From assembly GCA_028564705.1 (NCBI GenBank), contig JAPXFQ010000250.1, positions 1,302,001 to 1,366,000 of the forward strand: DNA of 64,000 nucleotides. Direction: 5' to 3'. The translations under genes were made by a program, and so were the position numbers. This document shows positions 1 to 12,200 of this stretch, piece by piece. Source of the stretch: Apricaphanius iberus. Its lineage: Eukaryota; Chordata; Actinopteri; Cyprinodontiformes; Aphaniidae. The notes under the pieces were generated by a model. It was not told where the DNA came from. It saw only the letters and a list, made by a program, of their open reading frames with translations, and searched no databases. The number at the start of each line of letters is the position of its first letter. The stretch's first letter is position 1.

Positions 1-213
1 GGATAGGTCCTCTGAATCTGCCTCCTCACTGGCTGCTCTGTGACCAATCAGGCGCCCCGAACCTCACCTTGGCAATCAGATAGTGACACTCTCTCTGTGG
101 GCATCAGCAGGTCATCTGAAAATACTTGTTATGTGCTATCTCTCTGTGACACACACACACTGTCATGAATGTACACACAGAAAAATAACCCCTGTCTTTC
201 TCTATTTGTCTAG

Positions 214-281
214 GAGATTGCTGCATATCTCATCACTTTTGAGAAACACGATGAGTGGCTGACGACATCGCCAAAAACCAG
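214..281 (+). CDS. camta1: camta1 exon: CG-1 domain, EIAAYLITFEKHDEW segment
   Basis: A pyrimidine-rich acceptor ending tctag precedes GAG, and the donor is gtatgt. The 68 nt encode EIAAYLITFEKHDEWLTTSP and then KT plus two bases of Arg. This is the middle of the CG-1 domain and is nearly identical to vertebrate CAMTAs. It ends in phase 2 and joins 8196 to restore Arg. Confidence 0.93.
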
Positions 282-3200
282 GTATGTAGAGAACAGACCA
301 TAATTTATATTCACGTGAAGCAAGATTTTTTTTTTCTATCCTGTATTCTTTTCTGCATCTTCAACAGATTTGCATCAAAAAAAGGAACGTATGCTATAAA
401 CAAATGATGTCTTGATCAGGCTTTTATGTCCCTAATTCAGAACCGAGTCACTTCAGATCAGGTGTTTGCAAAAGCAGAGTCTGATACATTATTAAAGTTC
501 TTAAAATGAATGCAATCTAAATGCTTACAAACATGGTAGTTTTAAAGTGCTCTGAAATGATACAGAACATTTTTTATATTACATGGTCTACAGTACTGTT
601 GAGTATTGCCCAATAAACTCACATCTCAAACGCTGTTTGAATTTTTCTTCAGAGGGACAAATATTTGGTCCATGAGGAGTTTCAACTGACAGTCTTCTTG
701 TCAGGGAGCCCAGTAAGAAAAAATACAAATATATTCATAAAATGTTTTTGTTTAACTTTTGCCCTCAAAATAGTTAGCAAATATCCATGGAAAAGCAAAT
801 ATTTCAAATATCTAGAAAAATGGGCCGCACAGAAAAAGGCCGGCTAAGATACATGTCTAAGAAAGACAAACAGAACTGACCTCTAACAATAAACACAGGG
901 GAGTATATAAACAGAGGCCAACCTACAAAAACAAAGAGGGGGTTTGGATGGAGGACACCAAGACAAACAACAATGAATAAGCCTAGGGAACTAATTCAAG
1001 CCAAAAATATATATAACCAGAACACAAACATAAAAAAAAAAAAAATATGTTGAAAACATTAGAATTTAGATATTTGTCGGTTGCTTTTCAAATTACTTTA
1101 GCATACATTGCTTAGATTTGAAAGTTAAATTAAAGTGAAATCAGAGAATAGAATGACAATAAGGTGCGACATATGTGTAAGAAAAAAGGTCAATCAAAGA
1201 CCCCCAGTATGGGTGTGAAAGCATTAGGCCTACTCTGTATATTTTTTTATCCACTTAAAATCAAAGCTAAAATCTCTTTGTTAAGTGATCAGCAGATTCA
1301 GATGTTAATAAACAAATGGAGATCCCTCTGAGTAGCGCTGGGCAATATGACGAAAAATATCATCAGAACAATATACAATGTCTATTGTTTTATATGAATC
1401 TCTGTCGGTTAAGCCACGATAGGGTTTTACAGTATTAAATTCTGTCAAGATGGACCTTATGGCATTCCTTTGCATTCTGCTATGCATGAACAAACAGGGA
1501 GGAAGACAGTAACCAACACGTTTCACACCAGGGATTTAAAAATTATCAGACAACCCAAAGTTGGTCTCTCTGCGTATCTCGCCTCCCCTCCCGTCGCGCA
1601 GCTTGAGAAGGAAAAAAAGCGTGTCTCAAACAGAACGATACCGGCTCTAAAAGCTGTTTCGTTCGCTAGCAACACATCGGTGTTGTAAAAAAGCGCCTGT
1701 GTCTGGAGTTTTTCAGAGCTTACACCATGACTCGATGCTGCTTTTGCAGCTTTTGCTCGTTGACTCTCTCTGTATTCGTCCTGGTTCTTAAGCAGCTGAT
1801 AAAATAAATGTGTAGTGTTGGACTCCTTTGGTCGGACCGGGAGCTGGTAAACTTTACAAACAACTGTTGTCTGATCTGCGTTGGTCTTCTTATATCCAAA
1901 CAGGATCAATGACCATAACCTGATTATTTTCCTAATCCTACTATTTGGGAACCGGTGCCTAAACCTAACGTGATCCATCTGTTTAACATTTACGAGCAGC
2001 AGCCGCCTCGCGTGTCGGTGGAGTCGGAACACATCTTGTGGGGGAGCGTATATCGACATAACAGCCTTCTTTTACATAGGAGACACGCAGATAGTGAAAC
2101 AAATAAAAACAAGGTGGGTGCATGAAGAGAGAAAAAAAATGCTACGACAATGAGTGACAGCAGGTAGCGCTGCAAAATTAGGATTTTTTTTCAAATAATG
2201 TGTTTAATTCAAAGGCAGAGTGTAGAGCTGAGCTCCTAAAAGATCACTGATATCCAAAGCTCCCACAGATGGAAGGAGATCACTACATGATGAGTCTGGG
2301 TGGTGTTATTGTCATCTATCATTTAAAACTGCATTTCCAAGTTGTACATTTTATAAACTATTCATGAAATAAATTAACAGAAAAATTGCTATATTGTGAA
2401 GTATATTGTTATTGGGATATAAACTGAGCTATATTGGGATATAAACATTTGGCCATATCGCCCAGCCCTAAACTGTGAGCAAGGCTACAAGTTTCACAAT
2501 TGTTTCTCAGTTCTTTTTTAACAGAATTAGGTATTTTGTGTCAGCTATTAACTTTCCAGATTATATTTGGGGGGTGGGTAAATTGTGACAAACTAGGAGA
2601 GATGTTCAAAATTAATGGAGGAATGGACTCATTGGGTTTCTAGCAAAAGACAAAATATTGGTAGATTTAAAAATCTCCACCTGAGAAATTTTCAGCCAAG
2701 CTGACCCGAAATGTATTTTAAAGTGAACAAGATGTGAAAATGCATCTGGAAAAAGTTTATTTTTGTTACAGAGTCTGTGTAGACAGTGCAGTATCTTAAA
2801 TTCCTCTAACTTGAAAAGATCTCAAAAGCAACTTTAAGTTTACTGGTTTCCACCCTCCTACAGCCAGACAGTAGAAAATGAGGAAGTTTCATACAGTATG
2901 GTTCACATTTTAGTCTGTGAGGTTGCAAGGGATTCCAGAGTAAATTCTCAACAATAATATGAGCTATATTTTAACGCTAGTTTAATGCTTATGAGTCATC
3001 CCTCAAGGAGCAACAAAACAACAGTGGTAGAGACGCAGAAAAAAGAGAAATTGTTTGTCAAGAGAAACATTTATGCTAATTCTCAATTTATTAAAAAGCT
3101 AAATTACAAATCCAAATACATTAAAAGCCAATTGATACAAATGGACATGTTTAAGATGACTGATAGGGAGTGCTGTCATGGTACAGACCTATGTCATGAT

Positions 3201-6200
3201 TGTACATGAATTAATTCAACATTACAATGATTAATTAAACATAAAAATCTCAGTACATCTTCTGAGGTACATTTTTAAAATTGCAATAAAGAGTGTAAGA
3301 CAAACACTGAACATCAGTATTTATCTTCCTTGCATACCTGCTACAAAGTATGTAGGCACAGCTTGATGACATCATCAAAGTGGCGGTTTAGTTAAAATAT
3401 CTACCTTTGTCTGAATTTATATGTTTTCTACCTTCTAACTTCTATATTGCCCAATACTACCCTATTCATAAAATATATGTTATTTTAGTGTCTCTTTACT
3501 GCATGGGAAAACAGCAGACAAGATAACACTAAGTACCGGTATTAATATCCTATAAGTATGTACTTTCGATTTAGTTCAGTTAGTGCAGTTATTTTACTTG
3601 ATTATAACTATTTATCTTTAGCGTGCCACTGTGTGCTTCCATTTGTCATATTGAAGTTGATACAAAAAGGTTTCGCTAAAAGATAATTCTATACTAAAAA
3701 CAAATAATATTTTAAACCATACGTTTATGCAAATGTGATCAGGAAAGTTCCTGTTCAGTTTCAAAACTGGGAAGCGCATCTCGAAGGAGGAGCTCAGGTT
3801 GACAGAGCTTTTTTACATGGCTAGTTGTGAACCTAATATTAACTAGCTTATGTCAACCAGGAGTTTAGTACTTCACTGTTGCAGATACAGGAGCTTTACT
3901 GACCTTACTCAGACACATCAGTGTTGTTGTTAGCTTGTAGCATTAGCACAGCTAGCATGTGGCATCCTTCGGATTTCCATTTTTTTCTGCCTGTGTGCCT
4001 AATCGGGAAAGTACCTCAGAACAATACTTTTTTGCTTGCCTTGAAAAAACTTCCAGTAGAAGTTTATTAGGAAGGGCAGGAGCCAGATGTTTGTTATTGC
4101 AGCGCCACTGCTGGATGAAGTGTGACAATGTGGGTAAATGTGAACTGGCCGCTTATTTTGATTCCAATCCAAATTTTTTGGCCATTCATCATATTGAGAT
4201 ATAGATTCTTTTAATAACCCAAGTAGAAACGCGTCCTATAAAGGAACCAAGCACAAGCAGGATGTAGGCAAAATGTTTAGTAAAAGAGAAACTTGCAAGC
4301 AAAGGTAAAATCAAGGGCAGATTAGGTAATACTTGAGCAAGAGCATCCTTGGTTTTCTTTAACCACTTTCAGCTGAAATAAGAATTTCTGGGGTTTTTTA
4401 CAGAAACACAAATCATAACAGAACATTTTAAAGGATTTACAACTTTTAAGCCTCATATTGAAAACTCTGTATCATTCATTCATTCAATGACTCATTGTAG
4501 TTTAATCTCAGTGAGTAAGTGCCTGTGTTTGATTAAAACATTAGTAATGTACGTCAACTGTCTTCTGCCTCCATCCTGCCAACGGCCCACTCCACATGTA
4601 GAGAACACTCCAGAACATGAGCCGACTGTAAAGCTCCTAGTCAGCTGGAAATGGAGTATTAATGAATGTAAATGTATTAGGATAAGTGATGTATAATTCA
4701 GGCATAGGAGGGTGAGAGGGGGATTTTAAAGGGAGGAGAAGCATGTGTATAAAAGATGGGATGTGAACAGGGATTCACGTGCCAGGACTGAATATTCATT
4801 GATCTGAGGGAACGATAAGTGCTGGTTTTCCTAGAATGGAGAGCAAAGAAGGAGAACTGCAAGAAAGACGAGACAGAATAAAAGACTCAGGGAAAAGGGC
4901 AAGTTGAATTATTGATGAATCACCTTATTGACATTTACTTTAGTTAATACAGATGTACTGTAGGTATATACTGCGAACCAAAGAGAATAAAGAATCAAAT
5001 ATCGGAATGGAAGAAAGAAAAAAGCAAAGAAGAAATAAGTATAGTGAAGCAAGTGAATTGGTCACCTTATGCCCCCATTTCTGATTACTGACACCATTCA
5101 AAGACTGAGGTGATATCTGTGTGCTCTTATTGTGTCAGCCTAAGGACTCCTGTCAGGAGCAGCCCGAGGCCACCAGCACGGTTTATGTTGTGGATGGATT
5201 TCTCATTGATTGGCTGTGCTGCCTTACAGTCTCAGCCTCCCAGCAGCTGCAGCAGTAGCAGTCATATTGGTGTTATTGAGCAGCAGTTAGATATAATCCC
5301 ATTTACACATGACACGAGGCACGATTAGAACAGATTACACCTAATCCTATCAGATGGAAAGGAGCTCAGCTCACGGAGCCACTGACATTTACATGACTGC
5401 AATTTTTTTTGCAGGGATTTTGAGGGGACAATGTGGAGATCACAATCAATGACCTTGATTTCTCCCATCACTGAACTGTACAAAGTTGTTCATCTGTTCA
5501 AAGTTCTGAGAGTTACCTTCTCCTTTTTATGCGCTCCTCCTTCTCTCCTCCCTTGCCGGACTCACTCACACACCCACTCTGCCTCTTCATCTTGCTGCCG
5601 TTTTTTTTTTTTTCTCCCCACCATCTCCTCCCCTTTTCCTTCCCTGTTTTGCTCTGCTACACCGTGGAACGGCTGAAAAGCTTTTTATATCCCACACATC
5701 ACAGCCTGGTTACAATCAATAGCATTTATGTCTGCCTGAATCACAAGGTTCACAAGGTGCACGCATGGGCAACCGTCCCTGTGCGCGCTTCCACATCCAC
5801 ATACAAAACACGCACGCGTCTGCCTCCCACACACAAGCACGCGTTTGATCTCATCCATCTTCTCCGTAACATAATTAGAATCAGCAGCTCTCAGATGACT
5901 CACACTGCTCGAGACAGAGACTATACTTGGCTTTGATCGGAGGGTGGGGGTCTCCACTCCACTAAGAAACTGGCAGGCTCGCCCCCAAAACAGAACAGAT
6001 TTAAGGCGTCAAAGAAAATCAGCTCACAGTAAATTCAATTTCGCTACACACGGCCTTCTGAGTACGCCGCTATCATCTCAGTCCATATAGATGTGTCGAC
6101 ATGGAATTCAGAGAGGATAGAAGAAAGGAAAGGCTGGTCTAGCACCAGGAGGAACAGATGAGATTAGAAGAACCGGAGACGAGAACGGGGGACCGTAGGA

Positions 6201-9200
6201 GTAAAAAAAGGATTAAATGAGGAGATGCGATAAGAGGGACTAGAGGCTGATTGAGGAGCGAAGCACAGAGAGGGAATGGAGGAAATGTGCATCTTCTCGG
6301 GCGACTGCCTTTGAGCGAGCATCTCTGACCATTTACTAGCAAACATATGAAACTTTTTCACATTTTGTCATTTATTTGTCTTAAATATCACCGTAACATA
6401 TTCGGGTTTTATGTGATTGACCCGGAAAATTTGCATTGTATCCATCCCCCTTCCCTCTGATTCTCTTGAATAAAATCCAGTGCCTATTCCCTTCAGACAT
6501 CACCTAAATAGTAAATATAGATCATGTGTGTTTTAATATATTCTCAGTGTGAATCCAGTTATTCTGTGAAGGTCTTTGAGGTTTTCTAGAGAATTTCACA
6601 CGGCAAACAGCATCATAAGGACCAAGGAGCTCATCAGTGATACATCTGTAGAGAAGTTTAAAGAAGGGAAAGATTGCAAAACAAAATCCCAAGCTTTGAA
6701 CATCCCATAGAGCGCTGTTTAATCCATAGTGTGGAAATAGGAGCATGGCACAACTGCACAGCTAACAAGACAGGGCTGTTCATCTAAACTGACAGGCCAG
6801 GCAAGGAGTGCTTTAATCAGAGAAACAGCCATGGGGTCAAGGTAACTCTGGAGGAGCTGCAGTGGAAATATGTCAGAGCAATCTTTGTCCTACACAAATC
6901 TTATCTTCATACAGGAATGGCAAGGAAAACGGCACCACTGACAGAAAGCCATAAAGAGTTTAAAGTTTGTCACCAGCCATGTGGGTTGGAAATAAGGTTG
7001 TGGACTAAGGTGGCATTGTCAGGTAACAGTTCTTATAACTCTAAACAGAATATCCCCATGGTTACCCAGTTTTGATGTCCACATCATGCTACGAGAAGAT
7101 CTCCTTCGGTAGTGAGAAAAAAGCAGGTCAGGGATTATGTTGAGATGGCGCTAAACAGAGAATAATCCTGAAGGAAAACCAGTTGTAGACTTCAAAGGAG
7201 TAAAAATGGCAGCGGAGGTCAACCGTCTTGCAGGCAAAGAGGTTAATCATACAGCCAGAGCTACAATGGAAATGTTTAGATCAAGGGACCTTTTTTTGAT
7301 AGAATGGCCTAGTTAAAGTCCAGACCTGTAGTCTGTGGGGAGAGTTGGAAGACTATGTTTACAAATCCTATCCTACCAATATAACTGTGCTTAAATCACA
7401 AAAACACTCTCTAGCTGTGCCAAGTTAATACCAAAACAACCTAAAATTTTAATTGCAGCATGATATTGACTCAGTGTCGCTATTATTATTTTTAGGTGTG
7501 AAACTCTTTTAGGATAATTTTTTTGTAAGCGATATGGAAAACATTGTGTTATTTTTCTTCCAGCTTCACATTTATGCACTGCTTTGTGTGGGTTTATTTC
7601 ATAAACTCCATTAAAATACATTAAAGTTTATTGTTTCACAAAATGTGAGAGGGTTTAAGGGGTATACATGCCTTTGCAAGGCATCATATGTTAGTTTATT
7701 GATGGTTAACTAGTCTGTTCTCTCCTCCTGGTGTCACAAGATAAGGGAGAGAAGCACTTTTCCTCCTTTGACACACTCACACAATCTCTCACACACACCT
7801 GTCCCTAATGTTTTAAACAGTAATGATTGATTGTCGAGCAGCAGCTTTGACATTGAGCCCAAAGAAGACACAGCGGCAGGCCCTGCTGTGTCTGATATCA
7901 CTATTATACCTCTGTCTTTGTTCATGTATGATTCCTGGTGTGTGTCTTTGTGATTGTTTGTGTTCATCCCACCAGGTGTGTATAGAAAGGGAGCTTGGAG
8001 GCCAATGTTCTTGCTGTGCCAGTAAATCACCCTACTAAAATATTAACATGTTGGAGCACAGGGCTATTTATGTGAAGGGGGAGGGGGAGCACGTGAAACT
8101 TGCCAAGAGTAGCACTGACGTCAGCGTACAAAGTGCTGTATGAGATCAAGAATCCAGAAAATTGACGATAGTTTCCCTATCCTTTCCTACTCCAGGCCTC
8201 AGAATGGTTCTATGATCCTCTACAATCGTAAAAAGGTGAAGTACAGGAAAGATGGCTACTGCTGGAAGAAGAGGAAAGACGGGAAGACCACCCGAGAGGA
8301 TCATATGAAGCTTAAGGTCCAGGGGGTAGAGGTAAGAGGCTGCAACAGAAAAACAAGTCGATGATGGTGTTTGCTGCCTAGCTGCAAACCTTGTCTTTAA
8401 CTTACTCTTCTCGATTTAGAAGAGACACATACATGCAACTCAAAGGAACACACAAAATCGCTTGCTGCTTAGTCTAAATAACCAATTCGGGGCCTGAAAG
8501 TGAGTGGTACCCCTCTTTCCCCCCATCCCAACTCTTTCTAGCTCCGGTCCCTGTCTCCCTTCCTCTCTCTTTCTGAAGGATAAGAGTGTGTTTGGCCTGA
8601 GGCCAGGGATGATGTCAATGCCTCCTTCAGCAGAACAGAGAGGGGTATCGATCCAGTCTCAAGGCACCGTCTCTCCATGCGTGTGTGTGTGTGTATGTGT
8701 GTGTGTGTTTGAGTCACATCAGCCAGCTCAGAAATTGATTATTCAGCAGGAATATACTAGGAGGTGAGAGGAGTGAGCATGCATGTGTCAGAAACAGAAA
8801 GAATGAGGTGGAGAGGAGAGCAAAGGAGAAACTGTGATGAGGCACATGGATGTTTACAGGGGACTCAGTGGGTTCTGGATTCAGAGTGAACGAAAAACAG
8901 CTTGAAAAAGACATGTAAAGCCAAGCTATGATGAAAGACGTCACAATTATTTACGTTCTAACACCCCTTTTCGCATTTCTGTGCACATGAGCATCTACAA
9001 ACAAACATGGACACAGGGAAAAGAGTTTCTCTCCCTGGTACTTGGTCAGTAATTGTTTGTGTCACTCCTTCCCAGGACCCCTCAAGCGAACAAGTAAGCA
9101 GCGTGTAGAGCAGGGAATGAGAATGAGGGAACGAACAGAGCGGCAAGATGAGCAGAGGGAAAGACGAAGAAGGATGGGGAGAGGCAGGAAGCATTAGAGA

Positions 9201-12200
9201 AAAACATAACCCTGGATGGAGAGCCTCCTCATATCGAATGGAAATATATGGAAATGCACTTTGCCTTTGGCAAAACACACTTTAGAAAGAGAGCGGGCTA
9301 CTTCTGAGAAGGAAAAAAAAAGGCAACAAAACATGAGTGTGTATGAGCATGAATGAGAAAGAAAACAAAACAAGCTTGAAGTGTGAATTACATACTGTCT
9401 GATTGAAAGTATTTACATTGGCAGCAATTTTGTCTTTAATAGCAGCCACTTCATCCGTGTGCATGTATACTTGTGTGTGGGTGTCTTGGGTTTTTTCTCA
9501 TAATGCGGCTGTTTTCACCTTGATGGAAGGCTTTTCTGCTTTTACTTCATCCTTCATCTGTTAAACATTACAACACTCTTTTCACCAAGGCCAGGTGTTG
9601 GACATTAATAAATCTTTTAGAACTCACAAAAGATATTTTTTTAATTTGCACAAAATAGCAAAAATTCTGAAGAAAAAGGTTTTTATATTAATTTTGTTCG
9701 TTTTAGATTAAATGTTTGTCCAAAACCAATTTTTCCAGCTTATAAAAAAATCAGAGTAGTTCACACAAAACTCAATATTTTATACAGCAGGAAATTTTAC
9801 AGATAATTCCAAAACTTGTGCAAAGCAGTGCATCCTTTATTGCTATCACATACAGACAGATCTCAATAATGTGGAATATAAATTAAAAGTCTATATAGTT
9901 TCTTAATTAAAAAAATGTTGGTAATATATTAAATAGAATCATTACACACAATTTCAGGAAGTTACAGTTTTTTCTGGATTTTAAATCGCACCTGATTATA
10001 AGCCGCAACAGCCTATTTTAGGGAAAAAACACAAAGCAGCAGCTGTTTTAACGTTTAATTACCATATGTAAGGGTTAGTGCAGAGGGGATTGTCGGAAAA
10101 GTGATTGGTCTTTGAGGAAGCTTCGATTTTATAACATTTCAACATGGCTAAAACACCTCTCTCTGACTGTTCAGCCAATCATCAAGAAAGACTTCAAGTT
10201 TGGGCCATCTGCTTTTATTACCTCTGAAAGCTTTTTTTTTCCGTCTTATTGCATTGAGAGCTTTTTTTGCGTTGGCAGCGTCAAACTCATTGCTGCCAAA
10301 GTTACGTGAAGCTGATGGCGCTCTATTTCCCTCTTTAAAAGCCAGATCAGCTGCCTTCAAGTTAAAAGCGGCATCATATCTATTTCTTCGTTTGTTTTAC
10401 ATAATGAGGGTTTGTGCATAAAAACTTGTTTTTCGCAAACTGCCCCACTCTCGTAATGTCTGTCTGTTCCGCGTTTGCTTTCATTGTTTGCGCAAACGTC
10501 CTCCTCTCTCTCTCTCTTTTCCGGTCTTCTTAAAGGCATATTCCCCCTTAAGGTAAAGGACGCAACTTGTACAGTCCATAGATCGAGGAGGCCCTCTAGT
10601 GGCCGTTAGCTGCAAAAATCCATAAATAAACTGCACCAGATTAAAGGCCGCATGATTACAGCTTACTCATACCCATAATTCAGTTTTTTAGGAAATTCAA
10701 AATAAGAGAAATGTAAAAAATTTCTTACAAGTATTTACAAAAATGTCTAAATACTATACGCCGATATGTCACAATATTGTATGTCACAATATTGTATCGA
10801 TATTCAAAAGCAATGTACTGATATAAATTTTTACTTTTTTTAATTTTATGGTAACAGTAATTCAGGTTGTAAAATTAAAAGTACGACTGGCCGTTGGTGG
10901 CTTCATTCACTTTCTTCATTTCAGTGGGACAACTAGATCTAGTAAGACAACTGGATGGGTGATGTATGAAACAGGTTGGAGTGTTTAGAATGCTGTGACA
11001 ATTTGTGTACATTTAAATTCAGTTTTAAAAATCATAGTATATAATCTTACTCATAGTAGTGCAATATACCATATTGTCCCCCTGTATTGTGAAACATCAA
11101 ATCAGCAAATTATTGCCAATACTAATTAACTCAATACCTGAATTGGTTTCCTTTTGCATTAGTTATTGCATTAGTGCTGCATGGCATGTAGACGAACATC
11201 CTGTGGCTCTACTGATGCATTAAAAAAGTGCAGTGATTCCATGCTCATTGAAGTAGGTATTGATAATTTTGACTGTGTGTTCATGTACCCAGAAGGGAAA
11301 TTAGCATCTCCATTTATATCAGCAGAAAGAAGTGCTTCATTCGTTCAGCCTTGTAGACAAATGTGCCATCTTTATACTTGATAAAATACAGTAATAAAAT
11401 GCAATACTTAGTTTAAAGTAGAATTGGCATGAAATTTCCTGCGACGTTTGGGCCCTTTTTAGCCACACTCTAAGTACCTTAATACTATATCAAAGGATCG
11501 CTTGCCGTAATTCAGCCTTGTTGTAGAATTGCAGTTATGACAAGGTAGCCCTTCTGTAAGCATTAGCACAGATTGACTGGGTTTCGGAGGGTGGGGCCTA
11601 GGCTATGCGCTTCTGTGGTCAATGGCTACGTTCACACTGCAGGTGAAAGTGCATCAAATCCGACTTTTTTGCCCCTATATCTGATATTTTTCTGGCTGTC
11701 TGAATGGCACAAATCCGACTTTTTCAAATCCGACCCAGGTCACTTCAGTATGTGGTACTGAATCCGATACATATCTGATGTTTTTGAAAGCGGCTGAGGT
11801 CTGAACGGCCATGTCGCTTTAAATCCGTCTTTTACAATAATCAATAATCAGCGCTGGAGAAAACACGGAGGTAGCAGCTACTGCTCCAAACAAGGCCATT
11901 GTTAAAGCACAAGCTCTCCTTTTTCTTGTGGTCATTCTTTCTCTAATTAATTTGTCAAAATTCCATCGGTTCCGACAATGCAAGAATTGATAGACTGCTG
12001 AAAAAACACTTACATCTGTAGCCGCCATTTTTACTTCCGTAAACAGAGCACGTTGTGTGACGTACTATGGTGACGTCTCATCTTCTTCTGTGAATGCGGG
12101 GTGCTTTGGAGCCGTGAAACGTTGACACTGGAGCGCGTTAGCTGTTGCATTTTATCTGTAGTGTAAACGACCATATAAAAAAATCATATTTGATCAAAAA

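Larger units (their letters stand above)
282..8195 (+). other. camta1 intron (7.9 kb)
   Basis: The intron runs gtatgt to ctccag. It holds a hAT remnant with a decayed BED finger (1335-2470), a related fragment near 3310-3460 and a degenerate Tc1 copy (6345-7687). The rest is AT-rich unique sequence. The short reading frames here (for example 5529-5936 and 5685-5957) are low-complexity or antisense and match nothing I recognise. Confidence 0.8.

Noticed and set aside
5529..5957. Overlapping frames of 90 and 135 codons on opposite strands
   Set aside because: Pyrimidine-rich low complexity, mirror frames, no splice or domain support.
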